This document shows positions 1 through 10,607 of a stretch of DNA of 64,000 nucleotides, piece by piece. Every line of letters starts with the position of its first letter. Within the stretch, counting starts at the first letter, position 1. Position numbers and translations under genes: made by a program. The notes under the pieces were generated by a model. That model saw nothing but the letters and a program-made list of their open reading frames with translations. It was not told where the DNA came from and searched no databases. This stretch comes from Turritopsis dohrnii (lineage: Eukaryota > Cnidaria > Hydrozoa > Anthoathecata > Oceaniidae), in NCBI GenBank assembly GCA_027922465.2, contig BQMF02000381.1, positions 186,001 to 250,000 of the forward strand. The letters are read 5' to 3'.

Positions 1-254
1 CTTCTGAGTCTGGGGTACGGCTGTTTATGCGCTCGATGAATCTTGCAGCTTTGTTGTGGATTTTCTCCACGTCTTCGAGTAGGTGGCTGGCACAGTTACC
101 CCAAATGATAATGCCATACAGCACGGATGGCAATATACCACTATTGTAGATTGTTCTTAGAGTGGCTTTGTCCATTTGGTTCATCTTATAAAGTTTCTTT
201 AGCTTAACACTGAATGATTTACAGACACTTTTTGTATGAGCTTCCCATGTCAAC
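1..254 (-). pseudogene. 3' end of a LINE reverse transcriptase ORF (CR1/L2-like), cut by the window edge
   Basis: The minus-strand translation is open from about 254 to 1 and reads as the thumb part of a non-LTR reverse transcriptase: a WEAHTKSVCKSF stretch, then LPSVLYGIIIWGNC, then HNKAARFIERINSR. The 'Y-G-I-x-x-W-G-N-C' and 'H-N-x-A-A-R' blocks are typical of CR1/L2/Jockey-type LINEs after the catalytic palm. The catalytic domain is not next to it: upstream on this strand (255 onward) the frame is lost, so this is a 5'-truncated copy. It continues beyond base 1. Confidence is good for a LINE, low for the exact clade. Confidence 0.7.
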
Positions 255-1502
255 TTTTTTTCACAGCAAAGTTTCGTTTACTATCAAACCTTCACCTTCT
301 TTTTCAAGAATTTTTCCCAGAGTCAGCTAAACATCAATATTTCCTCCATAAGGAATGTTCTTATGATTGTATTTCGATTGCAATAGTAGATAAAGTCTTA
401 AAATTCTTCTTCAAAGCTTCTTCCAATTCTACAATTTCCTCAAAACATAAACCAAACGGTTTGAGAACGATTCACGTGTTTGGTGCGCATATTTTACTGA
501 CTTTTTAAAGAAATTTAAACATAAAACGGCTGAAATAACTTCTAAAAGTATTTCAAAAGTATAAAAAGCTTATTATTTTTATGAATTAATATTGACAGTG
601 GCCTTTCTGTTTTACATTTTGCATAGAATTTTGGGTCTGTCATTAACTATTCTCAATAAACAAACAATCCGAAATCCGAACGGACTTTCCGAAAACGGCA
701 AAAAACTGTTACGGAGATTGATAGATAGAATGTCTAAATCAAACAATTTCCTTCGCTAAGGCGCGGAAATTGAACTAATTATGTGCCTCTCAGTGTTAAG
801 GAATGACTCTTCCCTTTATAAATTTTACTGAAACACTTTGACCTTCTAAGTCGAATTATAGTCCTGAATGTGCTTTCTAACCAATCTGGAAGGTCTAATT
901 TCAAAATTCTCTTGCACGTCGGCCCCAAACATGATGGTGGGACCTCCTTCGACAAACCAGATTCTCAGCCTCACCAGGTTCAAATTTGTGTCGCTGTCCC
1001 TGCATGAAAGTCTTTATTTTGATGACATACATTTCAAAGATGTTATATAACGCAACTAAGAAAAACTAATTTCAGCATGTTACTGCTGCGAGTGCATTCT
1101 CAAATAGCAATAACCAATCTGAAATCTGCATGCCCCGGGAAAATGTTCTAAGCCCTAGCAAAACAAAATATATTAAGGTCCTTTTTTCGTAATTTTGCGC
1201 CCCTCACCCTAAATGCTCTATACTATTTGAACCAGCAGAAATTTAAGAATCATGTAATAATATTTTAGGCTTGTATTGACTGAGTCGTAAAGAATCATTA
1301 AGGCTTGGCTCAATTTATGTAATTCTTATAAAAAAGAAAGAATGTACAAATGGTGAGTGTAGAGACCGAAAATAGCAAAACCTATTTTTTGAATATTGAG
1401 CCAATACTGATTGCTTATTCAATATAACGTAAAGAAAAAACTTATCAATGAAGACATCCATATTGTCTGTCTTCAAAATTATCATCACAGTCACTAATGT
1501 TA
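255..1502. other. AT-rich stretch with no recognised gene
   Basis: Apart from the repeat copy at 671-774, I see only short open frames (60-90 codons) without recognisable motifs. Nothing here supports a gene or an exon. Confidence 0.6.
671..774. repeat. Interspersed 104-bp repeat, copy 1
   Basis: The segment beginning GAAATCCGAACGGACTTTCC and ending GCGCGGAAATTGAA recurs in the same orientation at 28950-29060, next to the BEL/Pao remnant, at roughly 85-90 % identity by eye. It has no coding potential. It may be the tail of a SINE or a MITE; I cannot assign it to a family. Confidence 0.6.
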
Positions 1503-2561
1503 TCAGGTTGAATATTTGCGCATGATGATGTTTGGACGAGAATGTTCTTCATAAAACTGGAGAGCAATAAACTTCAGAGCAGGTGAATCTTGAACTTTCT
1601 TGAATATTGATGTCTTTCCAAACATGTTCACAACCGATGTTGTGTCACATTCTGTAAAGGCATGGACAAATAAAATACATCAGGTCTTCTTGAAAATCAG
1701 AAACTTTGTGATGCCTTCTTGGTTTCCCCTTCTTTCTTGTCATATCGGTTAAGAATATTTCATGCAAAGATAAATCGTTTGCAACATGATGAATTAACAG
1801 ACATATAATATCTGTGTCATTAGAAAAGATGGTTACAGGTGATCTTTCCGCGACTATCAAAGATTCTTTGACAATTGAAGTATCTGCATCACTCGGACAC
1901 TTGATGACCTTAAATTTGTTGGTCGAAATTCTCATGATAGTTGCCGAAAAAACGTTGCCCGATTTGCAGGACACGTTTTATTACCTTTGATATCAACATT
2001 TTGCGACATTATGCCAGTTTTTAATGAGTTGCATCTTTGGTTGAAAAACCATGTCCGTCAAAAACAATGGTATGGATACCAGTATGTCTCTGGAAAATGA
2101 TCTTGAATGTTTCGCCTTTACCAAAGTAAAGCACCACCATCAACAACACGGACTTTTTCTTGTGCTTCAACAAGACATAGGCCATCTGACAAAAATTGCT
2201 TCAGTTTGGGCTTTTGATCTATTTGCCTAATACCATCCTTGAAAAGAGACATCGAATACGGCAACAGTTCGTATTTGATCGGCAGTGTCTTTTTCTGGAT
2301 TCCTTCATCAAGAACTATCAAACGTAGGAAATAAGTCAATGGATCTGTTGAGACTGTTTCTATGCCAATATTCACATTTGAATACAAACTATGCAGGTTT
2401 GTGATCTGCTTGTTTCTTTTGAAGAAAATCAGCATATATGAATTCCCGCCCGGTTCTTTATGTACGGCAGTTCCAACTTCTTCAGCTTTGTCGCAGCTCA
2501 AACGTTTGTCTGGTGAAATGGTTATGATTTTGGAATCACACTTATGATAAATATTATTCAT
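1503..2561 (-). pseudogene. Broken FEN/PIN-like nuclease family ORF (repeat-associated)
   Basis: Read on the minus strand from 2561, pieces in different frames line up with one protein type. The N-terminal piece (2118-2561) ends in VVDGGALLW. Then come a VFDGHGFSTKDATH segment (about 2020-2075), a piece with the acidic block SNDTDIICLL (1645-1974), and a C-terminal ECDTTSVVNMFGKTSIFKK segment (about 1590-1655) ending in a TGA at 1503. Acidic 'D-G-x-x-S-T-K-D', 'D-T-D-I' and 'C-D-T-T-S' blocks recall uncharacterised FEN1/PIN-fold proteins that are abundant as repeats in cnidarian genomes. That family link is from general knowledge, not from a search. At least two frameshifts and several stops show that it is dead. 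Confidence 0.55.
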
Positions 2562-3300
2562 ATGCTTAAGGTTGCTTGAAAAGAAGAGGAAAGATGAAAA
2601 TGATAAGAATTATAAACTTTTCTAAAATCGACTTTTCATGTTGGAACTAATTTCTATTATTTATGATATGAACCATACAGATCGACTAATTGCAGAAGAG
2701 CACCGTAATGCTTTTAAAGTACAAAACCACTGATTATCACCTTACTTCTTTTGGATATCTTCATAATCTCGGTTAACACTTCCAGCAAACAATTCCTTAT
2801 GTTTGGATGATGTACTTTTATCAGAGACGAATGAATCTATAGCTTCTTGCGCTTCGATGCAAAATCCCGTTTCAAAAAATATCATTAAAAACTCATTAAT
2901 TTTTTAACGATCATATAAGACAAAAGTTAACAGCCGCATCTTAATTGATCTTTAAGAATTTAATGCGTAGGTGCCATATAATTTTTCGTGCAGGGTTAAC
3001 CTCGTCCCCAGGACGAGGTTGGTGCAGGGTGTCTCAGAAAGACTTATCCGCAAACTTTCAGTATCATTTCTCAATAAATATTTGTCAAAGTATTGCGAAA
3101 TTTACATCACAAGAAAGCCCTTTTTCACTACTCAACGTTTTCAAGAAAATGATTATTGTTCGGAAAGTTATTGAAGAACAACACACGGATTTGCATAAAT
3201 AATTTCTTAAAAAACAATTAACGCTTATAACAGTGTAATACCGTGGCTGATTCGTACAACATGGTTTTATTTTTAAACAAATAAAAATGATGAAAACTAA
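2562..3300. other. Intergenic, no gene recognised
   Basis: AT-rich sequence with small overlapping frames only. A short palindrome built on CCTCGTCCCCAGGACGAGG lies near 3000-3020. No coding or RNA signal is convincing. Confidence 0.5.
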
Positions 3301-3463
3301 AATATGCGGCCGCACGTTTAAAATATGCGGCCGCACGTTTAAATATGCGGCCGCACGTTTTAAATATGCGGCCGCACGTTTAAATATGCGGCCGCACGTT
3401 TATAATATGCGGCCGCACCTTATAACATGCGGCCGCATATTTAAAACGTGCGGCCGCATATAT
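3301..3463. repeat. NotI-octamer array A (8 units, 20-21 bp period)
   Basis: GCGGCCGC starts at 3306, 3327, 3347, 3368, 3388, 3409, 3429 and 3450, so the spacing alternates 21 and 20 bp. Units 1-6 have AT-rich sequence ending AATAT on the left and ACGTTTA on the right. Units 7 and 8 flip: the right flank becomes ATAT and the left flank ACAT or ACGT. The array pairs with a similar one at 3877-4020. It encodes a spurious repetitive frame (3287-3478) that I do not believe is a protein. Confidence 0.9.
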
Positions 3464-3876
3464 CGTCGATGGCTTTAAATAATATATTTATCTAGTCTAT
3501 ATTTTTATCTTTTCTGGTCAGTAAATCTCAGTGTCGAAAGAATTCACAAGTTGTTGACTCCCTGTCCATAGAAATTATTTGAAACACCACATTACAGCAT
3601 ACATTTCATTTCACAATGGGGGTTGTTGATACGATAGTTTGGTGGAGTATTACTTCCACATCAAACCGAAGCTCAAGTATGAACACATTTATAATATTAA
3701 TCTCCAACAACAACATACCTTCACATACGACGCCATATTTTGTAACTTAAAATATGCTGACGATGCTGTAGATTTTAATTCGACAGACCTCATAATTATA
3801 CGCCATCAAGTTGTAGTGTAAAGTTTCCAGACCATGTTTAATAGAAAACGCTCAGAAATAACATCCTGTCATCAAA

Positions 3877-4020
3877 ATATGCGGCCGCACATTTTAAACG
3901 TTCGGCCGCACGTTTATAATATGCGGCCGCACCTTATAACATGCGGCCGCATACTATAAACGTGCGGCCGCATATTTAAACGTGCGGCCGCATATTTTAA
4001 AGTGCGGCCGCATATTATAA
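3877..4020. repeat. NotI-octamer array B (7 units, one mutated)
   Basis: GCGGCCGC starts at 3881, 3923, 3943, 3964, 3984 and 4004; the expected unit at 3902 reads TCGGCCGC. Spacing is again 20-21 bp. The flanks start in the same orientation as array A and end in the opposite one, so the 3301-4020 block has inverted-repeat ends around a roughly 410-bp unique centre. It may be a foldback or MITE-like element; no target-site duplication is obvious. Confidence 0.9.
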
Positions 4021-5129
4021 AGGCCGACCTCCACTTAGCCGTGTGAGCGCGACGGTAGACCGAGACTTAGTCAACCTAGTCAGTCAAAATTTTGGGTTTT
4101 CGGCTCAGTCTTTAGGAAAAAGGGAAACTTGGTTTGTTGTTATCTATAGGGTCTCTGCTTTTAGGAAAGGTATGATACCTGGTCAAATCGGTAGCTTTTA
4201 CATGGAATCAGGGGTTTAAGTAGGAGTACTTTTGGCGTTTATAAGGGTTTCTTAAGGAAATAGCATTTACAGTGATATATAATTAGTTATTCCTTGACAG
4301 TTAGTGATCCAAATGACTTGAAACTTGATAGTCGTGCTGAAGATATGTTCAAAATTAGTTTGTAATAAAAAAATTTTCAAAAATCTTTTTCAGGGGGTTT
4401 GGTTAGGAGAAAATAGGGAAAAATCATGTTTTTTTAAACTATTTTTCGCATATTCTTTACTAAAAAGTCAAATAAACAATAACATATCTCATTTAAAGTA
4501 AATAATATACTAACTCATTTAGGTAATACCAGAATTAGGCATGATTGAGCTAAAATTATAGATAATAATGCTGAAAAGTAGGTTTTTAGGGTGTAAAATT
4601 GCTATTTCTTGACGAAAAAACATCTTTTTTCTGGTTTACTTCCGATAACTAACTAGAAACTCTTACAAATGGAAAATATGATTGACTCGATATGATAGCA
4701 GAAATAACTGAACATAATTGCGTATTATCTAGGTTCTTTGGAGGCACCAGGGGGGTAAAACAGGGGATTAAATATAACTTTTTAAGGGAAAAACGGCAAA
4801 TTTCAGGAAGGAAGCAAATTATAATTATAATTAGTATGATATGTTTTTATTTTGGATAGCAAGTACTGTAGCACTATATATAAAAGCAAAAGTTGTATTT
4901 TTTGATAGCAGATTCCAAATCAGAATCACTGTCATTAGCATCAGGTTCATTACAAATAAAACTTGAGAATGATTTGATGGTGTCTGAGATTAAAGGTGAA
5001 GAACACATGAAGAGTTTCGTTGACAAACGCAAAGTTTATCAAACTGTTGACATTTTACGATCCTATCAAGTGACTCTGTTTCGTAGCATTTTCATTTACT
5101 AAAAACATAATTTCATCCTTTTACAGTCG
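4021..5129. other. AT-rich intergenic stretch without recognised gene
   Basis: The sequence after array B (a CCGACCTCCACTTAGCC start) looks like more repeat DNA. A 69-codon frame at 4893-5102 has no motif I recognise. Confidence 0.5.
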
Positions 5130-5660
5130 TACTACAGTCCCACGACATATGGAAACACTTTTCGTGCAACATGTGGAAGATCGTGCAACATTTTTTGATG
5201 TCACACGACAATGTCGTAGAGATAGAAAAAATTCTCCGCGACAGTGGTGCTACAGCTGCGCGACAAATGTGTTGTACCAGTGATAGCAAGTGCTCAAACC
5301 TGTTGGGTGCCATTCGCAGATATTGCTTAACAAAACTCACCATCATGAAATCTGAGTTCAGCTAATAAAGTGTGGTATGCTCCTGTTACTGAACGACTTT
5401 TAAACAGTCTGTGAACCCAGAAAAAGTGCTTTCTCTGCATATTTCTACGTTTACGTTTCTAGAAGCTTAATAACGTTGCACAAAGAGACAGCTGACAAGT
5501 TAACAACAAACGCTTGTCCATTTTGAAATAGCATTTTGAATTTTTCCCCAATCATTTGTAAACAAACCATCGTGTAATGGAAACAAGGCTTTCGTGCAAC
5601 AAAAAGTCATGCGACAAGTAGCACAACATTTGTTGCACGACGGTCGCACGATAATTTTTT
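5130..5660. repeat. Probable MITE with inverted CGTGCAACA motif clusters
   Basis: The left part carries CACGACATATGGAAACAC, TTTCGTGCAAC, GATCGTGCAAC and CACACGACAATGTCG. The right part (5565-5660) carries TGGAAACAAGG, TTTCGTGCAAC, GCACAACA, TGTTGCACGACGGTCGCACG. Motifs occur in both orientations with TGGAAAC at both ends, as expected for a small inverted-repeat DNA element. No transposase is seen and the boundaries are approximate. Confidence 0.45.
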
Positions 5661-5755
5661 GTTATTGGAAACCAAGCTTAAAGAGGCTGTTGAAGAGAAA
5701 AACTATATTTAGCAGTTCACTCAAATTGAAAATGAACACAGATGTTTTGACAAAC

Positions 5756-5952
5756 AGTACTGCGGATATGATGTCATCGAAATCTTTGATCAGCGATATC
5801 TCTCTAACGGTTGGTCGTAGCGAAACGATCCCATACATTTTTTTGATCAGTTTTTCGAGCTCTACAACATGGTTACATTTTCCGTATCCAATTCCTAAAT
5901 TGAAATTTCCATCACGGGGATCGTTCACGGGAAGGGCGATTTTGACCCATCC
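5756..5952 (+). repeat. ACCCGGGTTACTAGTA repeat family, copy 1 (partial)
   Basis: From TACTGCGGATATGATGTCAT to GGGCGATTTTGACC the sequence matches copies at 32541-32825, 40678-41210 and (inverted) 63415-63707. The shared core includes GATATCTCT, ACGGTTGGTC and TTTTTTTGATCAGTTTTTC. This copy lacks the terminal ACCCGGG end seen in the others, so it is truncated. The family is non-coding. Confidence 0.8.
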
Positions 5953-6314
5953 GAATTGCTCGATAAGTGGAACCTCTATGAAACCGAAACAAAAGTTCCA
6001 CTTATTGAACTTCTCTATTATCTGAAATTTCAGGAGACCGAGGAATTTACGAATAATCAAAAACAGAGGGAGACACAAAAGAAAATGCTTGATAGATATA
6101 TATGTTCCACATGATGATTTGATTCGAAAAAAGAATGTTTTGAAATGATTCGAACGTGCTGTGAATGAATTTTCTTTTGGAAAAGTTCCACTTATATGAA
6201 TAGATATTGCTCAAGGGACCAAAAAAATGGTTCCAATTATCGAAAGTTCCACTTATCGAGGGTTCCACTTATCCGAATAAAATAAGAGAGGTTTGTTAAT
6301 GCAAATCCAAGGGA

Positions 6315-7551
6315 CCGGTGTAACAGTAAATAAGTACTCCCCGCAAAAAACGTACTCCCCCAGTACTTATTTACTAGGGAATAAGTACTCCCTAAGGAAA
6401 TAAGTACTCCCCTGTGATAACATATTCCATTTTTCTGAGATGGGGAGTATTTTTTTACTAGGAAAAAAGTACTCCCTTGAAAAAATCTAATGAAGTTATT
6501 GCATTGAGGAATCAAATGTGAACACGTGGAATGTAGAATGATATGAAAGAAATTCTACTTCGTTTGTTGTCATATTTTTGATGCGGTGGTAAAGCTGGTA
6601 AAGATGGTAAAACACGTAAATCTCGTAGAAATTATGATCTACCTAAATGTTTTACAAGAGCACCAATGGAAGCGACCTTCAACGTAAAAGAAATGCGACG
6701 ACATTTGATTAGATGCCTTCAAAATAAGAATTTGAAGCCATTTCCAAAAGTAGAGGGGGACTGAGTCTTTTATTACATGTCATCATTAATGTTTCATTTT
6801 CTTTATTATAATAAAAAAATCCCAAAATGCTTGTTGTATTGTTTCCTTATTGAAGAGTTCTGTTTTTAGTCAACAGTTGCTGAAAAATGCGATATTATCG
6901 AGAGAGAGTACGTTACTTGGGGGTGGGGGTCATTTTCAATGGGTACACCAGGGGATATATCTTTTGCTGTGATTTGACAAAGCGCTTAAAGTTCAAAAAC
7001 GAGAATGTGGTGTATGCTATGTTTCTAACGCTGCTTTATTTCTCATATGTGAGAACTGACTCTTTAAAAAAATTATTAAAATCAAAAAAACTGGACTTAA
7101 GGCGCTTTGTCAAATCACGGTAGTCAGAGGCGGATACAAACATAGTCAAACTTTGTGGAAGAGTACATTGTCACGAATTATTGTTTAATAATTGCACGTT
7201 TTTCTTTTGTTCTCTTAATAACTTAACTCCTCCTCCAGAAAGTTTGACTATGTTCTAATTCCGCCTATGGTAGTGTTAATACATTCCCTAAATTTCATCA
7301 ATATAAATCATAATTGAAATACTAAACATTTCACCTTTTCAGGCTATTCTTCTTTTGTTCCAGTTTTCCCAAAATCTTTCCTGCTATTTAGCCAATGCAT
7401 CCATGTTTAATGATACTCGACGGGGAGTACTTATTTCCTGAGGGAGTACTTTTTTCCTACTAGGAAACAAGTACTGGGTGAGTACTTATTTACTAGGAAA
7501 TAAATACTGGGGAGTACTTTTTCTGGGGAGTACTTTTTTACTGCGACACCG
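6315..7551. mobile_element. Foldback element with terminal GGGAGTACT arrays
   Basis: The left end reads CCGGTGTAACAGTAAATAAG followed by repeated AGTACTCCCC units to about 6480. The right end (7419-7551) is its inverse: GGGGAGTACT units, then TTTTTTACTGCGACACCGG. The inverted repeats are 130-160 bp long and themselves made of short repeats ('AGTACT' with G or C runs and 'TACTAGGAAATAAGTACT'), a foldback-type organisation. The centre has no convincing ORF and contains at least one further small inverted-repeat element (7127-7268). Both sides are flanked by 'GTTCCACTTATCGA' repeats (6190-6270 and 7560-7610), which suggests insertion into another repeat. Confidence 0.7.
7127..7268. mobile_element. 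142-bp MITE nested inside the foldback element
   Basis: AGGCGGATACAAACATAGTC at the left and its inverse (GACTATGTTCTAATTCCGCCT) at the right form terminal inverted repeats of about 28 bp, with AAACTTT next to them. A second inverted pair, TTTGACAAAGCGCTT at 6971 and AAGGCGCTTTGTCAAA at 7099, lies just left of it, so two foldbacks sit side by side. Confidence 0.6.
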
Positions 7552-7724
7552 GAGAAATTGGTTCCACTATACGAAAGTTCCACTTATTCAGGGTTCCACT
7601 TATCGAGAGTAGACTGTAACTCTCTGTTTCTGACTATCTTGCATCCCATAAGGCTCTCTGTGTAGTAATTTCGCAAGAAGAAAGAGTTCGGCCGAAGGCA
7701 TTATCATCCTAAACGTTTGTTCAG

Positions 7725-8093
7725 TCAAAAAACGTTTCGTTTTTCGGCAATTTGAGTTGCTGCGTGAGAGAAGAATCGATCGCACTCACGACTCATTCTT
7801 CCGAAGCATGTAAAGACGAGGGGTGTAAAGGAACCAGCCTCAATTGTTTGGATTCGTTCGTTGTAGGCTCTCTTCTTCTCGTTTTCATTTTTCTTGTGTG
7901 CAGCTTGAAGGCTCTGGTTCAGGTAAATTTTAGCTAATGGGTTAAAAACCCTTATGTCGACATATGCTAATTGTCCCCTGACCCAAAAGTCTCTTACTGC
8001 CACATCGGTTCTGGATCCTTCGCTTTTGATGGCTGACTTGTTTATTTTCTCATAATGTGAAAGACATTGTTGATAATGTGTTTGGTACATCAA
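7725..8093 (-). pseudogene. LINE-associated C-terminal nuclease-like domain, N-terminal and middle part
   Basis: A 120-codon frame contains a TDVAVRDFWVRGQ stretch, then VDIRVFNPLAK, KNENEKKRAYNERI, FTPLVF and IAEKRN. The 'D-V-x-x-x-x-F-W-x-R-G-Q ... D-I-R-V-F-N-P' pattern is one I associate with the 3' part of retroelement polyproteins in cnidarian and other marine-invertebrate genomes, where it follows the reverse transcriptase. The acidic pattern would fit a PD-(D/E)xK-like nuclease, but that is inference. The frame ends just after IAEKRN, whereas the second copy at 8239-8453 carries on into the natural C terminus. No neighbouring reverse transcriptase is in frame. Confidence 0.5.
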
Positions 8094-8238
8094 CTATGAC
8101 TGATCAGATTTTTTTTTTTTCTTCTTCTGTGTTATGGGGATGCAATTTTTTTTTTTTTTTTCAAATAAAATGTGTACAGTATATTTAACCTAAAATGAAA
8201 ATTTTTCCAAGAAAAAGATAATATTGAATATTCATTGG

Positions 8239-8453
8239 TTAGTTCAAGTTATGTGCCATTTCGGCGAAGTCTATATCGGAGAGTTCAATGGGGTTTTCGT
8301 TCTTGTTCCCCTTATACATAACAAACATGAGCGTAGTAGTGAAAAGTTCAATTTTGCTCGAAGAGAGTTGACCACGATGGATTTTGCAACGTTTCGTTTT
8401 TCGGCAATTCGAGTTGCTGCGTGAGAGAAGAAACGATCGCACTCACGACTCAT
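8239..8453 (-). pseudogene. Same domain, C-terminal part (duplicate piece)
   Basis: A minus-strand frame reads MSRECDRFF, IAEKRN and then LRAKLNFSLLRSCLLCIRG, the expected C-terminal end of the domain described at 7725-8093. The DNA at 8389-8482 is a direct repeat of 7737-7833 at over 90 % identity by eye. The order on the minus strand (C-terminal piece first, N-terminal piece second) fits two tandem copies with deletions or a local rearrangement, not one intact gene. Confidence 0.5.
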
Positions 8454-8699
8454 TCCTCCCCGAAGCGCGTAAAGACGAGGGGACTGATCAGATTAATGTT
8501 TCACTCAATATGGTACGTAAGAGGTGCACAAATAAACATATGAGGGTAGGAAAGGTCCCATTTGGAATTCATCAAACTTTTTGCAGGAAAGTCTTATAAA
8601 AATGTTTGAAAGAACGAGGCATGACGTAATTTTATGCTCACTGACCCAAGCAAATTTAACAAGGTTTTCACAAGGTTTTTGCTCTTCCAGATGGGACCT

Positions 8700-9235
8700 T
8701 TCTCATAGTGTTGGAAGAAAACTCGGCCAGGCTGACGAATTTATGGACTTCCAAGCAAGCTTGGCCATACTAAATTCTGATCGTTCATATATCGGGGTAG
8801 CCATTTCAATGAAACCACGTCTGATATGTTTGAGTAGCGGCCTCTTACGAAACTGGCACTTGCATTCTGGACTCTCTGAAAAGCTGTTGATGTAGGTATG
8901 ATGGTGCGTTCAGGAAAAGTGCGTTACCGTAATCGAGTTGGCTCAGCATCAGTGATTGCTTGCGTAGATGGTATGGTATGAATCGTTTGATACGGGACAG
9001 AGTCTTGAGGGTTCCGTATGCCTTTGACTTTCTTTACATGGGCTTTCCACTTCATATCCTCACTGAAGGTTACCCCGAGGATCTTGAATTCTTGGACACG
9101 TTTGATAGTTTTCTCGTCGAGCGATTTTATCTCGTAAGTCGAACTGATGTCGCCTGGCCATTTGTTGGGTTGTAAAGAGCATAGTTTTTGTCTTTTCCTT
9201 AATTTTATTTATCGTGACCTCTTTGGGTGCTACTT
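8700..9235 (-). pseudogene. CR1/L2-like LINE reverse transcriptase remnant (C-terminal part)
   Basis: On the minus strand, frames across 9180-8720 read AYGTLKTLSRIKRFIPYHL, then MLSQLDYGNALFLNAP, then further pieces with stops between. 'S-Q-L-D-Y-x-N-A-L' is the characteristic thumb-region block of CR1/L2-type LINE reverse transcriptases. A stretch of about 45 bp containing 'CATTTTCT...TTTGACTTTCGATTTCAGA' is tandemly duplicated at 9262-9350 just upstream. Several stops and frameshifts show that the copy is dead. Confidence 0.6.
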
Positions 9236-9625
9236 TGGGGGCGACTGTGAACATGGGCAACATGTTTTGACTTTCGATTTCAGAAGATGACATTTTCTCT
9301 ATATCATCTTTGCTTGTTATTTGACTTTCGATTTCAGATGACATTTTCTTAATAATCATCTTTGCTTGTTATTATTATCATCTTTTGGAAATGGCGGCAA
9401 TACGAGCAAGAAATCCTAAAACAAAAAATCTACTACGTGGGTCAGTAGAAAATAACTTTGGTTTGCAGAAGTCAAACAGGCAAGGATTATTATTTTGTTA
9501 GTCTCATGGAAGCCCTTAGTTAATAAATTATAAACTAACGAGTGAACTCTTACCTATAAATGTGGTGGTGTTGCTGTGTTTTTGCTTGTGGTTGCAAAAA
9601 ATTTTAGTAACGTTTTGTTTGTAAC

Positions 9626-9756
9626 GTAAAGCGGGGTGACTTCGATCAATTTTGCCATTACTTTAAAAGTAACGCACTTTAATTTCAGAGTTTAAACAGT
9701 TTATTTTTACTGATCGAAGTCAGCCCGCTGATCGAAGTCACCCCACTTTTACGTCA
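9626..9756. mobile_element. Short MITE with GGGGTGACTTCGATCA inverted repeats
   Basis: ACGTAAAGCGGGGTGACTTC at the left is answered by GAAGTCACCCCACTTTTACG at the right. A third, sub-terminal GATCGAAGTCAGCCCGC lies just inside the right end. The interior is only about 80 bp, so this is a non-autonomous element; the superfamily is not clear. Confidence 0.7.
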
Positions 9757-10138
9757 TATAAGGCCGATGGAAATTTTATATTAAAGTTTAGCGTCACTTA
9801 TATATTTCCTGAAAATGTCATGCGGCATGTTTTCATTTTTCATTATTCATTAATTTTGTTCATTGCTCATGACAGGCAGGATTTGTGTACAGCACAATGT
9901 AGCCAAACAAAGTTGAAAAAATATTCTCTATTCAGATTTCCTAGATTCTTGGAGTAAGCAAGTTTTGCGTTTTTTGTAAAAATCTTAAATTAAAAAATTT
10001 TTATCATTCTGGTGCAGTATGCCATAAGAGAAATTACGCTTACGTTAGCATAATTTAAAAAAAAATAACATGTCCTATGCCGTAAGAAAAATTGAAATGG
10101 TCCTTTTTTGCTTTCCGTCACATTTATGTTTGGCCAGA

Positions 10139-10201
10139 GGAGGTCTCGAACCCGGAGTGTGCCAGTTGAACATGCTACAGTTATGCCACTGCTACCTGTT
10201 G
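10139..10201 (-). repeat. tRNA-like sequence (possible SINE head)
   Basis: On the minus strand AGCAGTGGCATAACTGTAGC resembles a pol III A box and GGGTTCGAGACC is a good B box, about 35 bp apart. The expected acceptor-stem pairing is missing, so I call it a tRNA-derived repeat, not a tRNA gene. Confidence 0.4.
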
Positions 10202-10607
10202 TCCAAAATGTTTAATCATTTAGTATTTTATATCTAGTTAATGTATTGTTTTAAAAACATTTCAAAATGTCTGGCTGCTGACAAGGATTTCAAAGTGGCA
10301 AAAATGGCTATTCTTGTGCTTAGAGAGTGTGAAATAGCCAAAGCTCTCAGGGGCTGTGTCTGGGAGCTTACATTACCCCTCGTTTCCCAACAGCTGTGTT
10401 GTCTGTCAATGTGTTACGACTTCCGTTAGTCCAGCTAGCAGGGTAAGGCATCATACTTGCACAAAACCATCTGGTGGCATTAAAATGTGCAAAGTTTATT
10501 TTGCTATCATGGCTCTATTGGGATTATGGACCTTCTGTTAGCAAGAGAAATGAGAACTGCAAGAGATTCCAGAATACAGACTCATTTAGATTGATTTTTC
10601 TTTGTAG

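Noticed and set aside
3287..3478. Repetitive 63-codon frame across the NotI array
   Set aside because: It is only a translation of the 20-21-bp repeat, and all frames there are similarly open.
3301..4020. CRISPR-like repeat-spacer array
   Set aside because: The units are contiguous palindromes with near-identical AT-rich linkers, not unique spacers, and the DNA is eukaryotic.
5594..6078. Overlapping plus and minus ORFs of about 140 codons
   Set aside because: They span a MITE and a non-coding repeat copy whose other copies are not open.
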